Below are positions 9,100 to 17,842 of a DNA stretch of 64,000 nucleotides, piece by piece. How positions within the stretch are numbered: the stretch's first letter is position 1; every line of letters starts with the position of its first letter. Both the position numbers and the translations under genes were made by a program. The stretch is from Bradyrhizobium sp. SSBR45G (GTDB lineage: Bacteria; Pseudomonadota; Alphaproteobacteria; Rhizobiales; Xanthobacteraceae). The DNA lies in assembly GCF_030159255.1 (NCBI RefSeq), contig NZ_BSCT01000011.1:1-64000 (forward strand). Direction: 5' to 3'. The notes below the pieces were generated by a model. That model made no database searches. It saw only the letters and a program-made list of their open reading frames with translations, and was not told the origin of the DNA.

Positions 9100-9288
9100 C
9101 TAGAGAGGTTTGCGGCAATTTGCTTAAGGACCTGTCAATGCCGTCCGTTGATGAAGCGGAAACCATCCGCACGACGAAGGCCGTCGACAGGCGTGGAAGC
9201 GGCAGCCGCGCTGCCTTTTCTGCCGGTCGCAAGCGGCTATGTTCGCCGCGCTGGAGAAGCGCAGCGAGCTGAAAACGGGAGCCGTGTC

Positions 9289-9372
9289 ATGACCCTTGCC
9301 GGTCGGCTGAGCATGGTGGTTGCGTATGCCGCGTTCGCATTCGTCGGCGCGATCGTCATCGGATTGTTCTGA
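9289..9372 (+). CDS. 27-residue membrane microprotein
   Basis: A short reading frame, MTLAGRLSMVVAYAAFAFVG and seven more residues ending IGLF, is almost entirely one hydrophobic helix. It is preceded by GGGAG at a reasonable distance from the ATG. The frame is open upstream to 9148, but that part is basic and proline-rich and looks non-coding. Single-helix microproteins of this size often bind larger membrane complexes; no partner is visible here. The evidence is composition, ribosome-binding site and a clean stop only. Confidence 0.5.
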   Translation: MTLAGRLSMVVAYAAFAFVGAIVIGLF

Positions 9373-9476
9373 GACGGCGCATCGTCACACACGAACTTGA
9401 TCGACGGCGATCGGCTTGCGCGCAGTGCTGGCGCGCGCAGCTCCACGATCCCGGCGACAGTGATCCGTATCACAGA

Positions 9477-9494
9477 GCGCCTGCCGGCAGGCGC
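9477..9494. promoter_or_regulatory. Perfect 18-bp palindrome upstream of the DUF2147 gene
   Basis: GCGCCTGCCGGCAGGCGC is a perfect palindrome 48 bp before the start of the DUF2147 gene. It could be an operator for a dimeric regulator or just a GC-rich hairpin. Nothing in the sequence identifies a binding protein. Confidence 0.4.
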
Positions 9495-9541
9495 CTAGGG
9501 TTCCCTCAGGTTCACGACGCCGCCCCAAGGGAGCTCACCCG

Positions 9542-10321
9542 ATGAAGACCGTCTTTCTGGCCGCAGCAGCAGTCCTGATCGCGAGCAGCGCCGCCCAGGC
9601 CGGCAGCTCGATCGCCTTCGATTTCGACGGACACAAGATCCGCGTCACCGTGCCCCGCAACTGCCAGTCGCTGTCCTGCCTGCAGGTTTCCGGCGTCGAT
9701 CTCAGCGGATTGAAATCCAAGCTCGACGATGACGATGCGCCGGCGAGCAGCGCGCCTGCAGCGAGCGCTCCGGCGGCCGCGGCGCCGGCTGCCGTCGCGC
9801 CTCCGCCCGTCGTCAATGCGCCGGCCCCTGTCGCCGCAGCACCCGCCGTCCCCTCGCCGGCGCCTGCTGCTGCTCCTGCCGCGCCATCCACCACGGTGCA
9901 GATGCCGGTGCCGCCGGCCCCGGTCACCTCGAACGCGCCGCCGCTTCCGGCCGCTGCAGCCCCCCCTGCTCCGGCGCCCGCGCCGACCACCGTCGCCGCT
10001 GCGCCTGCCGCCCAGCCGGCTCCGGCGGCCGCAGACCCGACCTCGCCGCTCGGCCTGTGGGCCACCGAGGGCGGCAAGGGCAATGTCGTGATCGAGCCGT
10101 GCGGCGCCAACATCTGCGGCTTTGCCGAGAAGACGCGCGAGAAGATCCTGATCAACATGAAGCCGAAGGACAGCAAATGGGTCGGCCGCATCCATGATCC
10201 CGATGGCGGCGGCAACTACGACTCCACGATCGTGCTGAAGAACCCGACCACCCTGCGGGTCCAGGGCTGCGCCTTCGGCGGCCTGTTCTGCGGCGGCCAG
10301 ACCTGGAAGCGCGTCAGCTGA
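9542..10321 (+). CDS. DUF2147 domain secreted protein
   Basis: This 259-residue protein has a signal peptide (MKTVFLAAAAVLIASSAAQA) and a small N-terminal beta segment with a Cys pair (NCQSLSCLQV). An Ala/Pro-rich linker follows (about residues 65-160), then a C-terminal DUF2147 domain starting GLWATEGGKGNVVIEPCG and ending FCGGQTWKRV. DUF2147 proteins are periplasmic, probably lipocalin-like beta barrels of unknown function, common in alphaproteobacteria. The gene is followed at once by a strong terminator. Confidence 0.88.
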   Translation: MKTVFLAAAAVLIASSAAQAGSSIAFDFDGHKIRVTVPRNCQSLSCLQVSGVDLSGLKSKLDDDDAPASSAPAASAPAAAAPAAVAPPPVVNAPAPVAAAPAVPSPAPAAAPAAPSTTVQMPVPPAPVTSNAPPLPAAAAPPAPAPAPTTVAAAPAAQPAPAAADPTSPLGLWATEGGKGNVVIEPCGANICGFAEKTREKILINMKPKDSKWVGRIHDPDGGGNYDSTIVLKNPTTLRVQGCAFGGLFCGGQTWKRVS

Positions 10322-10351
10322 CTCTCGTCCTTCGTCATCAGCAGCTGTGAG

Positions 10352-10384
10352 GACCCCGCCGGACCAGTCTCCGGCGGGGTCTTT
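10352..10384 (+). terminator. Rho-independent terminator after the DUF2147 gene
   Basis: GACCCCGCCGGA (10352-10363) and its exact complement TCCGGCGGGGTC (10370-10381) form a 12-bp stem with a six-base loop, followed by TTT. It ends the rightward DUF2147 transcript. The opposing histidine kinase gene ends 20 bp beyond. Confidence 0.85.
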
Positions 10385-10402
10385 CGTCTGGAGGCGCGCG
10401 GC

Positions 10403-11773
10403 TCAGGCCACCTTGGCCGGGATGGCGGCCGGCGGCAGTGCCGCGCGCAGCGGCAGCGACAGCCGCACCCGCAGGCCGCGCGGCGTGTTCGGCATCAGCG
10501 CGATGCCGCCATCATGCTTCTTCATGATCTCCTGCGCGATCGACAGCCCGAGGCCGAAGCCGCCGGCCGAGCGCGCCTGGTCGAGCTTGACGAACGGCTC
10601 CAGCGCCCGCGCCTGCAGCGCCTGCGGAATGCCCGGGCCGTCATCGGCGACCTCGATGGCGATCACGCCGTCGGTCGCCGCCGACAGGCTCACCACCACC
10701 ACGCTGCCATGCTTGACCGCGTTCTCGACCACGTTGGTGACCGCACGCGACAGCGCCCGCGGCCGGCCCTCGCACACCAGGCGCTGCGGCCCCTGATAGC
10801 TGACGGCGTGGCCGACATCGGCGAAGTCGCAGCAGATCGTCTCGAGCAGGCTCGACAGCTCGATGCGCGCCGGCTGCTCGGCCTTGGTGTCGTCGCGCAG
10901 ATAATCCAGCGTCTCGTCCAGCATGCGGCTGACCTGGTCGATGTCGCGCAGCATGGCTGCACGCATGTCGCCCTGGCCGATGCGCTCCGAGCGCAACCTG
11001 AGCCGCGTCAGCGGCGTGCGCAGGTCATGGCTGATCGCGGCCAGCATGCGCGTGCGGTCGTCGAGCAGGGCGCGGATGCGCGCCCGCATCTCGTTGAGCG
11101 CCTCGGCGACCTGGGCGATCTCTCTCGGGCCGCGGCCGCTCAGAGGCTCATGCGCATCGGGCGAGCGGCCGAATGCGGCGGCGGCGCGCGCCATTTCTGA
11201 CAACGGCCTGATGATCGCCCGTGCCGCGTAGATCGACAGCAGCACGCCGAGGATCAGGATGAGAAACAGGAACACGCCCGTCGGCTTGAGCACCATCGGC
11301 CAGAATTGCAGGCGCGGCACGTCGTCGAACACCAGCGCGTGCTCGCCGTCGACCTGGACGATGATCTGGGTCGGCGGCGCCGCGCCATAGGTGACGCCGT
11401 TCAGCAACGTGATGTCGCGCACCACGCCGAGCTGGCGCCGCGCCAGCACCGACGTCCACGGCGCGTTCCTGGTCGGCTTCGCGGCAAGCGTGAGCGCGGT
11501 CAGCGGCACCAGCTCGACCTGGATGCCGGATCCGCGCAGGCTGGCCAGAACGCTGTCCACCGCGGCGGGATCGTTCGCGGCCCGCACGAAATGCACCGCC
11601 TCGGCGACCCGCGCAATGCCATAGGCCGGCGATTCCTGCTCGTCCGGGGGATCAAGCAGCAGCAGCGCCGCCGCGATCATCAGGGCGACGCCGAACAACA
11701 CCGAGAGCGACGCCAAGGTCACGATCTGCGTGGTGATGCCGAGCCGCGGGCAGGTCTTGTTGTCATGCTTCAT
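10403..11773 (-). CDS. EnvZ-like sensor histidine kinase
   Basis: The protein has 456 residues. TM1 spans about residues 17-40, a periplasmic loop of about 120 residues follows, and TM2 spans about 160-185. A HAMP domain leads to the phosphoacceptor motif AISHDLRTPL with His249. The ATPase domain has an N box (NVVENAVKHG), a G1 box (DDGPGIP) and GFGLGLSIA. It phosphorylates the response regulator just upstream: the genes overlap by 11 bp and are surely co-transcribed. The regulator is divergent from a NodT-MacAB exporter, so the pair probably senses a substrate or damage signal for it. The signal itself cannot be read from the sequence. Confidence 0.92.
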   Translation of the reverse strand: MKHDNKTCPRLGITTQIVTLASLSVLFGVALMIAAALLLLDPPDEQESPAYGIARVAEAVHFVRAANDPAAVDSVLASLRGSGIQVELVPLTALTLAAKPTRNAPWTSVLARRQLGVVRDITLLNGVTYGAAPPTQIIVQVDGEHALVFDDVPRLQFWPMVLKPTGVFLFLILILGVLLSIYAARAIIRPLSEMARAAAAFGRSPDAHEPLSGRGPREIAQVAEALNEMRARIRALLDDRTRMLAAISHDLRTPLTRLRLRSERIGQGDMRAAMLRDIDQVSRMLDETLDYLRDDTKAEQPARIELSSLLETICCDFADVGHAVSYQGPQRLVCEGRPRALSRAVTNVVENAVKHGSVVVVSLSAATDGVIAIEVADDGPGIPQALQARALEPFVKLDQARSAGGFGLGLSIAQEIMKKHDGGIALMPNTPRGLRVRLSLPLRAALPPAAIPAKVA

Positions 11774-12530
11774 CGATGGTCTCGACTCTTGGCGTGAAGA
11801 CGTAGCCGCCGAGGCGCACGGTCTTGATCATGGTCCAGCTCCTGGCGCCGGGCTCGATCTTCTGCCGGATGCGGCTGATGTGAACGTCGATGCTGCGCTC
11901 GACCGGTCCGGCCTGGCCGCCATGCGCCAGCTCGATCAGCTGCTCGCGCGACAGCACCCGGCCGGCGTTGCGGCAGAACGCCAGCAGGATGTCGAACTCG
12001 GCGCTGGTCAGCGTGATCTTGACGCGGTCGGGATCGAACAGCGTGCGCGTCGCCGGCTCGATGCGCCAACCGTCGAAGCTCATCGGCGCCTGGCGCGCGG
12101 CGATGACCGCGGGATGCAATTGCGCGCGGCGCAGCAGCGCGCGGATGCGCGCCACCAGCTCGCGCGGATTGAACGGCTTGACGACATAGTCGTCGGCGCC
12201 CAGCTCGAGGCCGAGAATGCGGTCGATGTCCTCCCCTTTCGCCGTCACCATGATGATCGGCACCGTCGAGATCTGGCGCAGCCTGCGGCAGATGCTCATG
12301 CCGTCCTCATCCGGCAGCATCACGTCGAGCATGATGAGATCGACCTGCTCGCGCTGCAGGACGTCGTTCATCGCCGCGGCGGAGGCGACGAAGCGCGGTG
12401 CGAAGCCGTGCTCCTGCAAAAGCTCGGTCAGCAGCGCCGCGATCTCGCGGTCATCCTCGACGCAGAGAATGCGCGCGGTTGCCGGTATGTTTGCGTCTGC
12501 GGCCACGACGGTATTGTGTGACGACATCAT
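11763..12530 (-). CDS. OmpR/PhoB-family response regulator
   Basis: A 255-residue regulator with a receiver domain (phosphoacceptor Asp69 in LDVMLPDEDG, conserved Lys118 in VVKPF) and a C-terminal winged helix (LTSAEFDIL, then RSIDVHISRIRQKIE). It overlaps the histidine kinase gene downstream. The start is the first ATG of the pair at 12530; about 16 N-terminal residues precede the receiver fold. It is divergent from the efflux operon, with 230 bp between them that carry a direct repeat suited to this protein class. Confidence 0.93.
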   Translation of the reverse strand: MMSSHNTVVAADANIPATARILCVEDDREIAALLTELLQEHGFAPRFVASAAAMNDVLQREQVDLIMLDVMLPDEDGMSICRRLRQISTVPIIMVTAKGEDIDRILGLELGADDYVVKPFNPRELVARIRALLRRAQLHPAVIAARQAPMSFDGWRIEPATRTLFDPDRVKITLTSAEFDILLAFCRNAGRVLSREQLIELAHGGQAGPVERSIDVHISRIRQKIEPGARSWTMIKTVRLGGYVFTPRVETIDEA

Positions 12531-12670
12531 GCGCGGAACATGGTCGATTTGAGCCGAAAAGAACAGCCCGAAGCGGCCTCCGATCGTGGCGAAATCAAGC
12601 TGTATTGTTAAGGCGGAAACATTTCTTCACGCGACTTAATCCTGCGAAATCGGTATGACGCCTAGGCTTT

Positions 12671-12690
12671 AAGCATCAAACAAGCATCAA
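12671..12690. promoter_or_regulatory. Direct repeat, candidate response-regulator site
   Basis: AAGCATCAA occurs at 12671-12679 and again at 12682-12690, exactly 11 bp apart. One-turn direct repeats are the usual target of OmpR-family dimers. The site lies 70 bp before the NodT gene and 140 bp before the response regulator gene. Binding is inferred, not shown. Confidence 0.5.
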
Positions 12691-12760
12691 CAGGGAAGTC
12701 CTGCGGCGAGGCTCTTCGGCCGGCGCGGCCCTCTTTCCGAACCGCGATCGTTCAACCGCC

Positions 12761-14236
12761 GTGAAGCCCATCCTGCTCGCACTCTGTTTCGCCACCCCGC
12801 TGCTCGCCGGCTGCGCCGTCGGGCCCGACTACGTGAAGCCGGATTTCGGCATGCCCCAAAGCTGGAGCAGCGACCGCAGCGAGCCTCCGCGCGCGCTGAA
12901 GCTCGCTTATTGGTGGCGCAACCTCGGCGACCGCCAGCTCGATGAGCTGATCAGCGAGGCGGTCGCCGGCAATCTCGACGTTGCCGCCGCGAAAGCGCGC
13001 ATCCGCGAGGCGCGCGCCACCCAGCGTCAGGCCGTCGGCGCGCTGTTTCCCTCCGTCAGCGGCACCGGCTCGGCGACTGAGACCCGCAGCGCCGGCTCGT
13101 CGACGAGCGGCATCGCGATCGCGCCGACCACCTACAGCCAGTATCAGGCCGGCTTCGATTCAAGCTGGGAGCTCGATCTGTTCGGCGCCAACCGCCGCGC
13201 GGTCGAGGCCGCGACCTACGGCGTCGACGCCGCCGAGGACGATCTGCGCGCCACGCTGCTGACGCTGATCGGCGACGTCGCCTCCAACTACATCGATGCG
13301 CGCGCCTATCAGGCACGGGCCGCGCTGGCCCGGCGCACCGCGGCCTCGCAGCGGGAGACCGCGGCGCTGACGCAACGCAAGCAGGACGCCGGCTCCGCCT
13401 CCGCCGTCGACAGCGCCAAGGCCAGCGCGCTCGCCGCCAGCACGGAAGCCACCATTCCGACCTATGAGAGCAGCTATCAGCAGGCCGTGCACCGGCTTGG
13501 CGTCCTGCTCGGCCGCGATCCGACCGCACTCAGCCAGCGCCTGTCCCGCACCATGCCGATCCCCTCGCCCCGCCTGCCGCTGCCGAAGGGCATCCCGGCC
13601 GACGTGCTGACCATGCGCCCCGACGTCCGCAAGGCCGAGCGGCAGCTCGCGCAGTTCACCGCGAAGATCGGCCAGGCGACCGCTGCGCTGTACCCCGATG
13701 TCAGCCTGACCGGCACGGTCTCGACGACGGCGCTCAAGCTCGGCGATCTCGGCAAGAGCTCGACCATCGGCTGGTCGATCGGCCCAAGCCTCTCGGTGCC
13801 GATCTTCAACGGCGGCAAGCTGCAGGCCGCGGTCGAGGTCGCGGAGGCGCAGCGCGACGAGTATCACGTGGCCTGGCGCAGCGCCGTGCTGAGCGCGCTC
13901 GAAGATGTCGAGAACGCCATCGTCAGCCTCGGCCAGGAGCGCCTGCGCATCCGCAGCCTGACGGAATCGGCGCGACGCTATGGCGAGGCCGCGCGGCTGT
14001 CGCGCTCGCTGTACCAGACCGGCTCCAGCACCTTCCTCGACGTGCTCGACGCCGAGCGCTCGCAATTCACCGCCGAAGACAGCCTGCTCGCCAGCCGCGC
14101 CACCCTGGCGAAGAACTACGTAGCCCTGGCCAAGGCGCTCGGCGGCGGCTGGACCGGCCCGATCGACAGCTCGGTGCCGGAGGTCGTCGACAGCGGCACC
14201 GGCCCGCATCTGGCCCAGGCCGTCGACGGCAAGTGA
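12761..14236 (+). CDS. NodT-family outer-membrane efflux lipoprotein
   Basis: The 491-residue protein begins at a GTG and has a lipoprotein signal with lipobox LAGC followed by AVGPDYVKP, the usual start of NodT/OprM channels. Two repeated outer-membrane efflux (TolC-type) domains follow. It forms the trimeric outer-membrane duct of a tripartite exporter. It is directly followed by macA and macB homologues in the same direction, so it probably completes a dedicated MacAB system. Confidence 0.92.
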   Translation: MKPILLALCFATPLLAGCAVGPDYVKPDFGMPQSWSSDRSEPPRALKLAYWWRNLGDRQLDELISEAVAGNLDVAAAKARIREARATQRQAVGALFPSVSGTGSATETRSAGSSTSGIAIAPTTYSQYQAGFDSSWELDLFGANRRAVEAATYGVDAAEDDLRATLLTLIGDVASNYIDARAYQARAALARRTAASQRETAALTQRKQDAGSASAVDSAKASALAASTEATIPTYESSYQQAVHRLGVLLGRDPTALSQRLSRTMPIPSPRLPLPKGIPADVLTMRPDVRKAERQLAQFTAKIGQATAALYPDVSLTGTVSTTALKLGDLGKSSTIGWSIGPSLSVPIFNGGKLQAAVEVAEAQRDEYHVAWRSAVLSALEDVENAIVSLGQERLRIRSLTESARRYGEAARLSRSLYQTGSSTFLDVLDAERSQFTAEDSLLASRATLAKNYVALAKALGGGWTGPIDSSVPEVVDSGTGPHLAQAVDGK

Positions 14237-14262
14237 TCCCCGAACGATCCCTGAGTGATCCG

Positions 14263-15552
14263 ATGAACGCCCCCCTGCCTCCCATCCGCCCGGTCGCGAT
14301 CGACGAGAGTCTTTCTCCGCCGCCGCAACCCAAACGAACGCGTCGCCGGCCCTGGCTGATCATCGGCCTGATCGGCGTGCTGGCAGCGGCGGGCCTGCTC
14401 GCCAGGCACTATTCGAGCAACCCGAACGCCGGCCTCGCAACGTCCCCCGTCACGATCGGCGACGTCGAGCAGACCGTGCTCGCGACCGGCACGCTGAAGC
14501 CGGTCAAGCTGGTCGCGGTCGGTGCCCAGGCCTCGGGCCGGCTCGTCACGCTGAACGTCAGTCTGGGCCAGAAGGTCAAGGCCGGCGACCTGATCGCCGA
14601 GATCGACTCGCTGACGCAGCAGAACACGCTGCGGACCAACGAGGCCAGCCTGCGCAATGTCCGCGCCCAGCGCGACGAGAAGCAGGCCGCGCTGGCGCTG
14701 GCCGAGGCCAATCTGGCGCGGCAGCAGGTCACGCTGGCGCAGAAGGCTTCGTCGCGCGCGGACTATGACAACGCGGAAGCCACCGTGAAGCAGACCCAGG
14801 CGCAGATCGCGCAGCTCGATGCGCAGATCGTCGAGGCCGAGGTCGCGATCGAGACCGCGCGCGTGAACCTTGGCTACACCAAGATCACGGCGCCCATCGA
14901 CGGCACCGTGCTGTCGATCGTCACCCAGCAGGGCCAGACCGTCAATGCGGTGCAATCGGCGCCGACCATCGTCGTGCTCGGACAGGTCGAGACGATGACC
15001 GTGCGCGTGGAGATCTCCGAGGCCGATGTCGTCCGGGTGAGGCCGGGGCAGAACGTCTATTTCACCATCCTCGGCGATCCGGACCGCCGCTACGAGGCGA
15101 CGCTCGGGTTCATCGAGCCGGCGCCGGAGTCGATCAAGAGCGATTCGAGCTTCTCCTCGAGCTCGACCACGACATCGAGCAGCAGCACGTCCTCGTCGTC
15201 GACCTCGTCGGCGATCTACTACAACGGCGTCTTCAACATCGCCAATCCGGAAGGACGGCTGATGACCTACATGACGGCCGAGGTGCACATCCTGCTCGGG
15301 GAAGCCCGCAAGGTTCCGACCATTCCGTCGTCCGCGCTCGGCAATGCCAATCCCGATGGCAGCTATACGGTGCGCGTGCTCGACGGCGCGGGCAAGCTGG
15401 AGAGGCGCACGGTGCGGATCGGCCTCAACAACAAGATCCGGGCCGAGGTGCAGTCGGGCCTGCGCGAAGGTGAACGGGTCGTGATCTCCACGCCGGACGA
15501 CGGACCCAAGCGAACCATCATGCCGCCGCCATCCTCCTCCGGAGGTCCGTGA
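14263..15552 (+). CDS. macA: MacA-like periplasmic adaptor protein
   Basis: The 429-residue adaptor has a cytosolic N-terminus, one membrane helix (about residues 32-50), a biotinyl-lipoyl-like domain, a long coiled-coil hairpin (about 105-190), a beta-barrel domain and a membrane-proximal domain. It links the MacB pump to the outer-membrane channel. The start at 14263 is the first ATG after the NodT stop; a GTG at 14233 is less likely. An unusual run of about 24 residues, nearly all Ser and Thr, sits at about residues 294-317 inside the beta-barrel/membrane-proximal part. It is encoded by TCG/AGC-rich DNA. The gene overlaps macB by one base. Confidence 0.92.
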   Translation: MNAPLPPIRPVAIDESLSPPPQPKRTRRRPWLIIGLIGVLAAAGLLARHYSSNPNAGLATSPVTIGDVEQTVLATGTLKPVKLVAVGAQASGRLVTLNVSLGQKVKAGDLIAEIDSLTQQNTLRTNEASLRNVRAQRDEKQAALALAEANLARQQVTLAQKASSRADYDNAEATVKQTQAQIAQLDAQIVEAEVAIETARVNLGYTKITAPIDGTVLSIVTQQGQTVNAVQSAPTIVVLGQVETMTVRVEISEADVVRVRPGQNVYFTILGDPDRRYEATLGFIEPAPESIKSDSSFSSSSTTTSSSSTSSSSTSSAIYYNGVFNIANPEGRLMTYMTAEVHILLGEARKVPTIPSSALGNANPDGSYTVRVLDGAGKLERRTVRIGLNNKIRAEVQSGLREGERVVISTPDDGPKRTIMPPPSSSGGP

Positions 15553-17513
15553 TGGCGGAGCTGCTGATCGACCTGCAGAACGTCGGCCGGCGCTATGCCT
15601 CCGGTGAGGGCACCGTGCACGCGCTGCGCGGGGTCGACATCCAGATCGCGCGCGGCGAGATGGTCGCCATCATCGGCCAGTCGGGCTCCGGCAAGTCGAC
15701 GCTGATGAACATCCTCGGCTGCCTCGACCGCCCGACCTCCGGCACCTACCGGATCGCCGGACGCGAGATGGGCTCGCTCGATCCGGATGAGCTGGCCGCG
15801 CTGCGGCGCGAGCATTTCGGCTTCATCTTCCAGCGCTATCATCTGCTCGGCGAGCTCACCGCCGCCGAGAATGCCGAGGTGCCGGCCGTCTATGCCGGGC
15901 TCGCGCCGGCGGCCCGTCGCGGCAAGGCCGCGGCGCTGCTGCAGCGGCTCGGCATGGGCGGCCGCGCCGGCCATACGCCGGGACAGCTGTCGGGCGGCCA
16001 GCAGCAGCGGGTCTCGATCGCGCGTGCGCTGGTCAACGATCCCGACGTGATCCTCGCCGACGAGCCGACCGGCGCGCTCGACCGCGCCAGCGGCGACGAA
16101 GTGCTGCGCATCCTCGACGAGATCAGTGCCTCCGGACGCACCGTCATCATCGTCACGCACGACGCCGGCGTCGCGCAGCGCGCCCGGCGCATCATCGAGA
16201 TCCAGGACGGCCGCGTCATCTCCGACCGGCTCAATCCACGCAGCCCGGCGCACGCTCCGGCCACCGCGGCCGAGGTCCCCACGGCCTCGGCGTCGTCATG
16301 GTGGCGCAGCTACCTCGATCGCTTCCGGGAAGCGGCGCGGATGGCGCTGCTCGCGATGAATGCGCACCGGATGCGCGCATTCCTCACCATGCTCGGCATC
16401 ATCATCGGCGTCGCCTCCGTCGTCCTGGTGCTGGCGCTCGGCAGCGGCTCGCAGGCGAAGGTGCTGAAGGACATCAACCGGCTCGGCACCAACACGCTGG
16501 AATTCTTTCCGGGCAAGGATTTCGGCGACACCAAATCCAGCAAGATCAGGACGCTGGTGCTCGGCGATGCCAAGGTCATGGCCCAGCAGCCTTATGTTGA
16601 CGCGATCTCGCCGACGGTCTCGACCACCAGCACGCTGCGCTACGGCGCGACCGAGGTCAGCGCCCAGATCTCGGGCGTCGGCGAGCAGTATTTCCGCGTC
16701 AAGAACACCGAGCTCGCCGAAGGCAGCTATCTCGATGCCGACACCGTCAGGTCCTACGCCCAGGACGCCGTCATCGACGACAATGCGCGCAAGGCGCTGT
16801 TCCCCGATCCCGACTTAAGTCCGCTCGGCAGCGTGATCCTGATCGGCAAGGTGCCCTGCCGTATCGTCGGCGTCACCAAGCAGCAGCAGGCCGGCTTCGG
16901 CTCCAGCTCGACGCCCATCGTCTATCTGCCCTACACCACGGTGCAGGCGCGCTTCATCGGCAACCAGGTGCTGCGCAGCATCAGCGTCCGCGTCGACGAG
17001 GCGACGCCGATGGCCGACGCCGAACGCGCCGCGACGGCGCTGCTGACCGCGCGGCACAACACAAAGGACTTCTTCGTCCTCAACACCGACGACATCCGCA
17101 AGACCGTCGAGAGCACGACACAGGTGCTGACCCTGCTGGTTGCGGCGATCGCCGTCATCTCGCTGCTGGTCGGCGGCATCGGCGTCATGAACATCATGCT
17201 GGTGTCGGTGTCCGAGCGCGTCGGCGAGATCGGCGTCCGCATGGCGGTCGGTGCCCGCCGCAGCGACATTCTGATGCAGTTCCTGATCGAGGCCGTGCTG
17301 GTCTGCCTGCTCGGTGGCGCGCTCGGCCTGGCACTCGCGGTCGGCTTCGGCGTCGTGTTCAACGCCCTCGATGTCGGCTTCCAGCTGATCTACTCGCCGC
17401 TCGCCATGGTCGGCTCCGCCGTGATCTCGATGGCGATCGGCATCGGCTTCGGCTACATGCCCGCCCGCAACGCCTCGCGGCTCGACCCGGCCACCGCGCT
17501 GGCGCGGGAGTAG
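15552..17513 (+). CDS. macB: MacB-like ABC exporter, fused ATPase and permease
   Basis: The 653-residue protein has an N-terminal ABC ATPase (Walker A GQSGSGKST at about residues 42-50, signature LSGGQQQR, Walker B VILADEPTGALD). TM1 is near residue 280, a large periplasmic domain follows, and three C-terminal TM helices contain the FtsX-type motif VGGIGVMNIMLVSVSERVGE. MacB works by mechanotransmission, driving substrates from the periplasm through MacA and the outer-membrane channel. Substrates in this family include macrolides, peptides and heme precursors. Start is the ATG in TGATG, overlapping the macA stop. Confidence 0.94.
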   Translation: MAELLIDLQNVGRRYASGEGTVHALRGVDIQIARGEMVAIIGQSGSGKSTLMNILGCLDRPTSGTYRIAGREMGSLDPDELAALRREHFGFIFQRYHLLGELTAAENAEVPAVYAGLAPAARRGKAAALLQRLGMGGRAGHTPGQLSGGQQQRVSIARALVNDPDVILADEPTGALDRASGDEVLRILDEISASGRTVIIVTHDAGVAQRARRIIEIQDGRVISDRLNPRSPAHAPATAAEVPTASASSWWRSYLDRFREAARMALLAMNAHRMRAFLTMLGIIIGVASVVLVLALGSGSQAKVLKDINRLGTNTLEFFPGKDFGDTKSSKIRTLVLGDAKVMAQQPYVDAISPTVSTTSTLRYGATEVSAQISGVGEQYFRVKNTELAEGSYLDADTVRSYAQDAVIDDNARKALFPDPDLSPLGSVILIGKVPCRIVGVTKQQQAGFGSSSTPIVYLPYTTVQARFIGNQVLRSISVRVDEATPMADAERAATALLTARHNTKDFFVLNTDDIRKTVESTTQVLTLLVAAIAVISLLVGGIGVMNIMLVSVSERVGEIGVRMAVGARRSDILMQFLIEAVLVCLLGGALGLALAVGFGVVFNALDVGFQLIYSPLAMVGSAVISMAIGIGFGYMPARNASRLDPATALARE

Positions 17514-17568
17514 TCACCATCTCGCGCGTTCTCGGAGAGCAATCCGAGCCCTTGCCGCGAATGCAGTG

Positions 17569-17766
17569 CGCCCCCTCTCCCCGTTCTTACGGGGAGAGGG
17601 TCGGGGTGAGGGGCAGCTACACGGGAAGTGTAGATTAGTTGGACCCGTTCCCTCACCCGGATGGCGTCACCAGATGCAAGTCGGCGAGCTACAGGTCTCT
17701 CCACGGAGACTTCCCGTGCGGCTGCCCCTCACCCCAGCCCTCTCCCCGTAAGAACGGGGAGAGGGA
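17569..17766. repeat. Inverted pair of long palindromic repeats
   Basis: Left copy at 17569-17628 (CCCTCTCCCCGTTCTTACGG onward, then GGGGCAGCTACACGGGAAG). Right copy at 17709-17766 is its inverse (CTTCCCGTGCGGCTGCCCCT onward to GGGGAGAGGG). Arms of over 50 bp are nearly complementary around an 80-bp spacer. It fills the gap 17514-17842, which has no gene. Confidence 0.85.
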
Positions 17767-17842
17767 TCGCACTGCCGCTTTGGCGAGTGCTCGACTCTCT
17801 CTTCCAACTGCGCGGGAGAGCAACGCCCTCCGCGCACCACGC

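Noticed and set aside
9512..10195. 227-codon Gly/Arg-rich minus-strand frame
   Set aside because: It is the antisense of the Ala/Pro linker in the DUF2147 gene; low complexity on one strand produces low complexity on the other.
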